From contig JBBHKE010001577.1 of the NCBI GenBank assembly GCA_037447655.1, positions 235,545 to 299,544 on the forward strand: 64,000 bases of DNA, written 5' to 3'. The translations under genes were made by a program, and so were the position numbers. The DNA is from Zygnema cylindricum (taxonomy: Eukaryota > Streptophyta > Zygnematophyceae > Zygnematales > Zygnemataceae). The first letter of the stretch is position 1; each line of letters begins with the position of its first letter. This document shows positions 57,622-64,000 of this stretch, piece after piece. The notes below the pieces were generated by a model that was not told the DNA's origin, did no database searches, and was given only the letters and a program-made list of their open reading frames with translations.

Positions 57622-59234
57622 TAATGATTTAGGGTTGAGAAAAACTCCAAGACTCTCTGCAAAACTTTTTTCATTTTTCACTTTTTTTTTGTTTTTTTCT
57701 GCTTGTTTGTGTTTTCTATTTGTTTCACATTATGGTTTTAAGTTTGTCTTCGTGTTTTCTGTTTGTTTGATTGTTCGCTTTTTTCAGTTCGCATTTAAAG
57801 TTTCAGAATTAATACTGAAGATAAAATCTATTTTGTCTTCATTCGCTTTTTCAAAGGAGTTCACATGGCTGCTTCGCACAAAACGACAAATGTGATTGAT
57901 TCCTCGAATCACGGGCCGTAGAGAAGCCGGGGGAGATGCCAGGTCAGCACATCCTTACCTTGCTGAGATGCCACGAAACTCAACACGTGCGAAAAAAAAA
58001 GCGCATTGGATTAAGTGTCAGGTCGCGTTTCCGCCATGACTCGTGTTTTCCGTAAATACTGAAAGATAGCGTCGCTTCAATATTAGTGTGGATGGATATA
58101 CAATATGAGAAAAAAGGCGAGCACTATTTTGTATTTTCGCCTTTTGTTCGTTTCTATTATTTTAGCGTCGTCTACCGTACATACGTACGTTCAAGAGTGA
58201 CCGTACGCCAAAGTACGAGTGGCGTAAACGTCAAAACAGAGCATTGAAAATTATCGGTGTTCATACGCCGCCTCAAGGATATTGAGCTTTTTTTCACGTT
58301 GTTGGGCCTATGGCACTGTGCGTAAGTCATGTACTTCAGGTTTTCCCTTTTGTGTGTAGTCAACTTTGGTAGATTTGTTTAGTCTTGGTGGTTTCCTACT
58401 TTATTTAGCGTTGGCTTTTTCGTTTGTTTTATTTTACTTAGTCTCCCATAGGCTTTTGTGTTTTCTACATGTTTTTCTTTTTCTTCTTTTTGTTAACCCA
58501 TTTTGTACCTCGAAGGTTTTTTCCATCTCACCTTTTGTAATAAAGTTATCCTTTCTTTTTGTTCGTGATGTCTTAGGGGCTCACATCCCACGTCCTAGGA
58601 TTATCCACCCCCATTCCTCTAGTCGTGCATACTTTCACGCCCTTCACATCCCTTTACCTCACATTCTTTTCAATCCATGTCATATCTTGACATGCCTTTC
58701 TCATGTTTTCTCTCATGATTCTCGTCTTACAAGGTTTAGGGGGCACAATTGGGCCTTGTGAGAATATGGCTCGTTGTAGAGATTTAGGGTTTTTAGAAGA
58801 GTTACAAATTACGACAGCTGTACGACTTTTACGGAAATCGTTTGAAAATATACGAAAAGATACGATGCACGCATTGGTACTTTTTATTATGTAAATTGAA
58901 ACGGAATGTGCACGGCTATGTACGAAATTTTATCATACATGAACGGACAATTTAAAAAAGAGACGTTGCAGCGTCACACTATTTGCGCGCCGTAAGTTAA
59001 AAATGTGTACGAACGTCTTCTTCAATCTTTTTTCAAAGAAATCGCCATGAAAACAAATCTTAAAAGAAGCGGCCATTAGTAACGCCACGGAAGTAGCCAG
59101 TGAAACTGGCGTTCAAGCCGTTGTCGAAGCTTTGACTTTGACAAACAAACAACGTTAGTGAGGATTCGAACTTGGGCCTACACGTTACAATAGTAGACTA
59201 CTTACAAAACTGCGGTACATGTTAAATTCATTTT
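57622..59234. other. Spacer with short open segments of unknown meaning
   Basis: An ATG frame at 58769-58894 encodes 41 residues (MARCRDLGFLEELQITTAV...). A second segment at about 59068-59160 reads EAAISNATEVASETGVQAVV and ends in TAG. Both have protein-like composition but no family I recognise. On the minus strand CAAGTTCGAATCCTCAC (about 59159-59175) has a B-box-like form. Confidence 0.3.
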
Positions 59235-59368
59235 TTTTTACATGTACGGAATTGTACGGACAAAAATTCATCAACGATTTTTACGATTTTTTCAAATCGA
59301 CCTATTCAGTTTCTACGTATTGTACGCGCGTTCGAATTGTGCGTAAAATGCGTTTTGAACAACTATGA
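59235..59368 (-). mobile_element. hAT-like MITE family B, partial, nested in family A
   Basis: Ends TGAACAACTATG at 59368, and its reverse complement follows the left part of the 407-888 element (AATCGTTNATGAATTTTTNTCC and CCGTACATGT). It interrupts the family A copy that continues at 59369. The far end is not found. Confidence 0.65.
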
Positions 59369-59952
59369 TGTAAAACATACAATATGACCTTAAGACCCAT
59401 ATTTTATGGGTCGCAAAATGAAAAAATATAGTAACAAGGTCGAGTTGCACATCGATTGATATAGAATTAAACATCATGTCAAAATTTTGAAAAACATTCG
59501 GACAAAAAAATATTTTATGTGAGTTTTGAGGTATTTTCATTTAAACCGTCTAATTTGGACGATCGAACGGTCGTTGATCAAAGTAGCGATCTAAGAAGAT
59601 CACATGAAAAGCCCATAACACAAGTTATGATAGGACTATCGTCATATTAGCGTCTGCAATTTTGAAGGCCACACTAAATAAAGCCTCAAATTGACCAACC
59701 AGGCAATATCGGACGATAAAAAACAAATTTGGGTTTTCTTTCCCGCGGAATGTCATCCTACGCCGTGTTAGCTAGCTAAAAAATTTCGTCCGGCGGAGTG
59801 CGCTGTACTATGATCATAACTCAGATTCGTACATTCGTACGAGAGTGTGCACAACGCACACACATACAGTATGCCTACTCTACGCGAGTTTTGTGCCAAG
59901 TTTTGTGCGCCTACCAAAGGCCTACCATAAAATCACCTACTTTTGAACTATG
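59369..59952 (+). mobile_element. hAT-like MITE family A, left end lost
   Basis: The family A body runs from AAAACATACAATATG to the terminus CCTACTTTTGAACTATG at 59952. It carries the extra CGCACACACATACAGTATGCC segment. Confidence 0.85.
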
Positions 59953-59993
59953 TTACAAGCTACAAAAGTTGACACACACATTGGAGTTTAAAA

Positions 59994-60535
59994 CATAGTT
60001 CAAAAGTAGGCTTTTTTATAGTAGGCCTTTGGTAGGCGCACAAAAATTTGCACAAAACTTGCGCAGAGTAGGCATACTGTATATGTGTGCGTCGTGCACA
60101 CTCCTGTACGAGCGTCCGAATCTGACTTAAGATCATAGTAGAGCGCACGCCGTCGGACGAATTTTTTTAGCGAACTAAAACACGCGGACGCTCAAAATTG
60201 CAGACGCTAATATGACAGATAGTCCTATCGTAAGTTGTGTTATTGGATTTTCATGTGATCTTCTTAGATCGCTACTTTGATTAGAGACTGTCCGATCGTC
60301 AAAATTTGACGGTTTAAATAAAAAACACCTCAAAACTCACAGAAAAATAATTTTTTGTGCCAATGTTTTTCAAAATTTAGACATGACGTTTAATTCTCTA
60401 TCGATCGATGTACAACTCAACCTTGTTACCTTTTTTTCAATTTGAGGCCAATACAATATGGGTCTTAAGGTCATATTTGTTTTGCGTACAATAGGCATAT
60501 TGTATGGGCGTACTTTCACCTACTTTTGAACTATG
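59994..60535 (-). mobile_element. hAT-like MITE family A, complete 542-bp copy
   Basis: CATAGTTCAAAAGTAGG at the left and CCTACTTTTGAACTATG at the right. A perfect 8-bp duplication GTTTAAAA lies at 59986-59993 and 60536-60543. It is in inverted orientation relative to the 59369 copy, 41 bases away. Confidence 0.93.
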
Positions 60536-60617
60536 GTTTAAAAACATTATTCGCATTTCCCGTATCGAACATCAAAGTAAAATCGTTTATCGGTAACCAC
60601 ACATACAATTTTCGGTA

Positions 60618-60988
60618 CACCGTGTATCGTTATTAGGGTTAACAATTTTTGCGCCACTTAAAACATCTTTCCCCCGTACACACTTGTCCGATTTTTAGTT
60701 TGAGACCGCCAATCGGAAGCTGAGAATCTTACTTTTCGATCGCTTTTGTCGGATTCACAATCCGACAAGTGTGTACGGAGAAAATATGTTTTAAGTGGCG
60801 AAAAAAAGATTTTTTCCTCCACTTCAAACATATTTTCTCCGTACACACTTGTCCCATTCCAATTTCAGACCGCCAATCGGAGGCTGAGAATCTTGCCTTT
60901 CAATATCCACCGTCAGATCCGCAATCCAGCATGTGTGTACGGGTTTAAGCGGCAAAAAACGCATTAACCCTAATACCAATACACGGTG
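60618..60988. mobile_element. TA-type MITE, dimeric subfamily D copy
   Basis: One pair of ends (CACCGTGTATCG, after TA, and CCAATACACGGTG, before TA) encloses two successive arm-core units, each with GACCGCCAATCGGA and GTGTGTACGG. The centre, about 60800-60830, lacks termini, so it is a fused dimer. Confidence 0.8.
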
Positions 60989-61370
60989 TACTGTACGGCA
61001 AAATACAGTACAGCACTAACGAACCTTACCTGTACTTATTTCAGTGAACGGCTACTTCAGTTTAAATGACGTCATCATCATGGTAGACACGTCACTTCTG
61101 GTTTTCGGACAGGTTTTCGTTTGAAAATTTGAAGCATTTGAATGCTTTCCGTACATTTTTGTAATACAAATATTCCGTGACGTCTATGTGCGCAGCCGTT
61201 TCCTGTATATTTATAAAGTGACGTCACATTGTACAGCATCTCTTATATACCTAAAACCTCCGGGAGCTACTACGTCAGCACCTTTTCTTAAGTATTTTTT
61301 TGTTTTTTTTAGGTTTTTTCCAAACCTACAAATGCGAAAAGGACGACCAGAAGAATTTGAATGGTCCCAA
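60989..61370. other. Spacer, no gene recognised
   Basis: Contains several TGACGTCA-type words (61068, 61178, 61221). No open frame of interest. Confidence 0.4.
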
Positions 61371-61373
61371 GTC

Positions 61374-61549
61374 CCCTCTCTCTCTCTCCATCTCTCTCTC
61401 CCTCTCTCTATCCCTCTCTCTCTCCCTCTCTATACCTCTCGTTCCTTTCTTGTCTTTCCTTTCTCTTTCTCTCTTTTTTTTATCTCTCCTCGCCCTTCTT
61501 TTCTTCTCTTCCATTCCTGCCTCTCTCTCTCTCTCTCTCTCTCTCTCTC
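61374..61549. repeat. CT-rich tract ending in (CT)n at the gap
   Basis: CTCTCTCCCTCT repeats end in a pure (CT)n run directly at the gap; the gap is probably an assembly failure in this repeat. Confidence 0.9.
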
Positions 61550-61559
61550 NNNNNNNNNN
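61550..61559. other. Assembly gap (10 N)
   Basis: Ten N characters inside a CT-rich repeat; true length unknown. Confidence 0.99.
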
Positions 61560-62858
61560 ATTGAGAAAAGTGCATCGCCACCTCCCCTCCTCCCCCCTCT
61601 CAAATATGCTCTAAATAAAACAATTGCGTAGAAACTAAATTGCACCCATAAAAACAAACAATCCATGACCGCTACGTGAAAAGAGTTAACGACTGTACAA
61701 GTCCAGACAAACTAGACGAAACAGAAAACTTAAACCTAAAGAAAAACCAAAACTTAACAACATTTTTCAAAACAAAACCACACATAATTGTACGAAATGA
61801 AATAGTAAATAACTCGGCGCAGTAATTCGAACGAAATGTACGATGACGCGATTGCGACCAATTTGTCAATTGAAACAAAACATTGAAAGTGAAGTACATT
61901 TTTCAAAACAAAACCACACATAATTGTAAGAAATGAACCAGGAAATAAGTTGACTCACTATTTTGAACCTAATGTAGGATTGCGTGATTGCGACCAACCC
62001 GTTGATTTGACCAACAAAATGCACAATGTATCATCTACATTGGGGTTTATTTCTTTTAAACACGATGTACCTCCCACATAATCAGAGATACATTAAAAAA
62101 ACCGAGAGAAGAAAAAGAGAAAAAAAAATTGATAGAGAGAAGGCATGGAAAAGTAAAAGAAAAAAAAAATGAAAAAAATACATAGAGATGGAGAGAACAT
62201 AAAAAGGTAAATTTCAAAAAAAGGGAAAAACAGACGAAAAGAGCGAAATGGAGGATGGAGGAAAGGGGAAACAAAAAACGGGAGAGATGAGAGCGAGTGC
62301 CAGAGGGAGAGGGAAAATAAAGTGATAAAAGAGAGTACGAAAATTTGGCTACTACGATCATATGGAAAAATGAAGATTTAAGTATAGATAAATTTAAAGA
62401 CTTATGAAAAAAATTATAGCAAATTCATTGCCCTTTCGTACTCATCTAAAAAACAAAATGTCATTTCACACATTCAAGAACAAAACGAGTATTTTAAAGG
62501 TTTGCGATAACTATTTATAAAGAGGAAGGTCGAATTTTCATACTTATTTCACCATAGGTTCAATAAATTTAATGTAAATCATTTTTTCATCAATGGTTCA
62601 ATGTAATTCATTCATTAAGATTTGTGATAACTCTTCATGACAATCAGTATGCATACATTAGATTCAACTGTAACACTTTTTACGACCACAAATACTTTTT
62701 TAACGCTTGTAATGTTCAACAAGTCCTATATAGAATTCTAAGCTTACGAATGGATACTTTTATATGGATACTTTTTGGATTTTCTCGTTTTTTTCTATGT
62801 TATGGAGGAAAACGACAGAAAATAAATGTAACTTTAGCACATGCGAAAGTACCCTAAC
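61560..62858. other. AT-rich spacer, no gene recognised
   Basis: A duplicated stretch TTTTTCAAAACAAAACCACACATAATTGTA occurs at 61762-61791 and 61899-61928. The rest is A-rich. Confidence 0.5.
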
Positions 62859-63015
62859 ACTATTCATTTCGTAAATCTTAGGGAACGCGACAAAGCGTCG
62901 CAAATTTGACACGGTAGTACACTATTCATTTCGCAAATCTTAGGGAACGCGACAAAGCGTCGCAAATCTGACACGTTAGTAAACACTATTCATTTCGCAA
63001 ATCTTGGAGAACGCG
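62859..63015. repeat. Tandem repeat of about 61-64 bp, 2.5 units
   Basis: Units starting CACTATTCATTTCG at 62859, 62920 and 62984 carry GGGAACGCGACAAAGCGTCGCAAAT. They form one end of the element described next. Confidence 0.9.
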
Positions 63016-63263
63016 ACAAATCGTAATTATTGGCTTATTCATACTCGTACATTAGTTAATTTTGTACTTTTTCGGTTACGGGCGGGCACGGTTAGTCGCG
63101 AGAAATCGAGTTTCGGTTAACTTTTATTTTCGTAAACGCCGGTCGGTTAACGGTTAACAATTTTGGAGCGTGACATAACCCTGTCGAGCGTCGGTTACTC
63201 AGATTTTGAAAAAAAAAGAACGGTCGGTTTCGGTTATGTAAAATTTTGACTTTTGCGACCTCT
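62859..63263 (-). mobile_element. AGGTCGCAAA-type element, partial
   Basis: Inverted relative of 19042-19340: GGTCGGTTAACGGTTAACAATTTT, AGTCGCGAGAAATCGAGTTT and the terminus ACTTTTGCGACCTCTG at about 63250-63265 are shared. The other terminus is replaced by the tandem repeat. Confidence 0.65.
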
Positions 63264-63895
63264 GCCTCAAGGGTCAACTGCTCGCCTTGGAGCATCGATT
63301 CATCGGCTACCAATGTGTGGCGATACCCAGCCTTCTCTACCAATGGCAATGGGAGGAGGAGAGGGAGGATCATCTTCCGGAGTTCTTGTGGTGCATTATT
63401 GTTGTCACTACTATCATCGTCACCATAACCATGACTAGCATTGTCCTCATCATTAGTTGATGCGCTATAGTTCCAATGGGAAAAGTTAAGAACGATCTTA
63501 AATAAAATACAATAAAGCCAAACTTTTTCTGTCGTTTTTTTTTTAAAGTGTCATTTACTAACCTATAGAACTTAAAATTCTCAATATGGTACACCGGTTT
63601 GCATCCGTTTTATTGTGAAACGATTACGAAAGCCAAGTAATGAAGAAAATGTAGCTAAGCTAGGTGAGATCTTTTTCGAAAATGTCAAAGCAAAAAACGC
63701 AAAGATGAGCGATGTTAGCACATGAGCAAAAGAAAAAGGCCAAATAAAGGTGAAAAGGTCACGCGGAATCAAACAACAGAAAACGACATAAACCAAAACC
63801 AAATGGAACCCGAATGGCAAGCGAGAAGAACAAGCTAAATATGCGAATGAGAACCATATAAGAACCAAAACGAAACCAACAACGGAAGTAAACTA
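63264..63895. other. Spacer, no gene recognised
   Basis: Short open frames with no known motifs; the stretch 63265-63440 has more even base composition than its surroundings. Confidence 0.4.
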
Positions 63896-64000
63896 CACCG
63901 TTATCGCTATTAGTGTTATTTTTTTTTTCACCACTTAAAACATCTTTTCCCCGTACACACTTGTCAGATTGTTGATCTGATGGTTGCCGGTGAAAGGTAA
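63896..64000. mobile_element. TA-type MITE subfamily D, cut by the window end
   Basis: TA at 63894-63895, then CACCGTTATCGCTATTAG and the CCGTACACACTTGTCAGATT arm. Confidence 0.8.

Noticed and set aside
58366-58761. 131-codon hydrophobic plus-strand frame
   Set aside because: T-rich sequence gives Phe/Leu by composition; no motif or splice evidence.
62859-63015. CRISPR-like array
   Set aside because: Units abut without variable spacers, and the sequence is eukaryotic transposon-derived.

Overview
The window comes from a nuclear chromosome of a streptophyte plant (green lineage). I cannot fix the lineage from sequence alone; a charophyte, bryophyte or fern would fit as well as a seed plant. 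The reasons are spliced genes with GT..AG introns, a chloroplast-type CPBP/CAAX membrane protease, a plant-style 119-residue complex I subunit (NDUFA8 type), a long single-exon F-box protein, plant-type Ty1/copia elements, and AT-rich intergenic DNA full of (GA)n, (TA)n and GGGAGA-type repeats. There are two 10-N assembly gaps (10022-10031 and 61550-61559).

Layout. 1-965: nested hAT-like MITEs. 1670-3154: F-box/LRR-like gene. 3155-4870: AT-rich, with a near-perfect 153-bp hairpin. 4886-9680: a CPBP protease gene on the minus strand plus broken tandem duplicates of its two ends. 10370-12250: a GC-rich island with a lectin-like exon. 12254-15250: a hAT MITE and two degenerate copia pieces. 16997-18050: solo copia LTR. 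18570-24630: layered DNA-transposon fragments, including a PIF/Harbinger-like element inside a TA-type MITE. 26422-27706: two-exon gene of unknown function. 29087-36514: TA-target MITEs, a hAT composite and a large foldback palindrome. 37710-43891: copia element with both LTRs and a frameshifted gag-pol. 44600-48920: simple repeats and further MITE composites. 49115-52165: three related elements in tandem. 53489-56907: NDUFA8-type gene whose intron holds decayed copies of its own second exon. 57405-64000: MITEs, some nested.

Only four or five host genes are supported: F-box, CPBP protease, lectin-like exon, unknown two-exon protein, and NDUFA8-type. They are unrelated and form no pathway. Most of the window is transposon-derived. 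Insertion order can often be read directly, because target duplications survive: 8 bp for hAT-like, TA for the CACCGTGAATCG family, TTA for the Harbinger-like element.

The points most worth a second look are these: tRNA-like (A/B-box) segments at the same place in every copia LTR copy; TA-type MITEs inserted into the terminal TA of hAT elements in two, perhaps three, separate composites; a palindrome whose second arm preserves both empty target sites; and exon shards of NDUFA8 inside its own intron.
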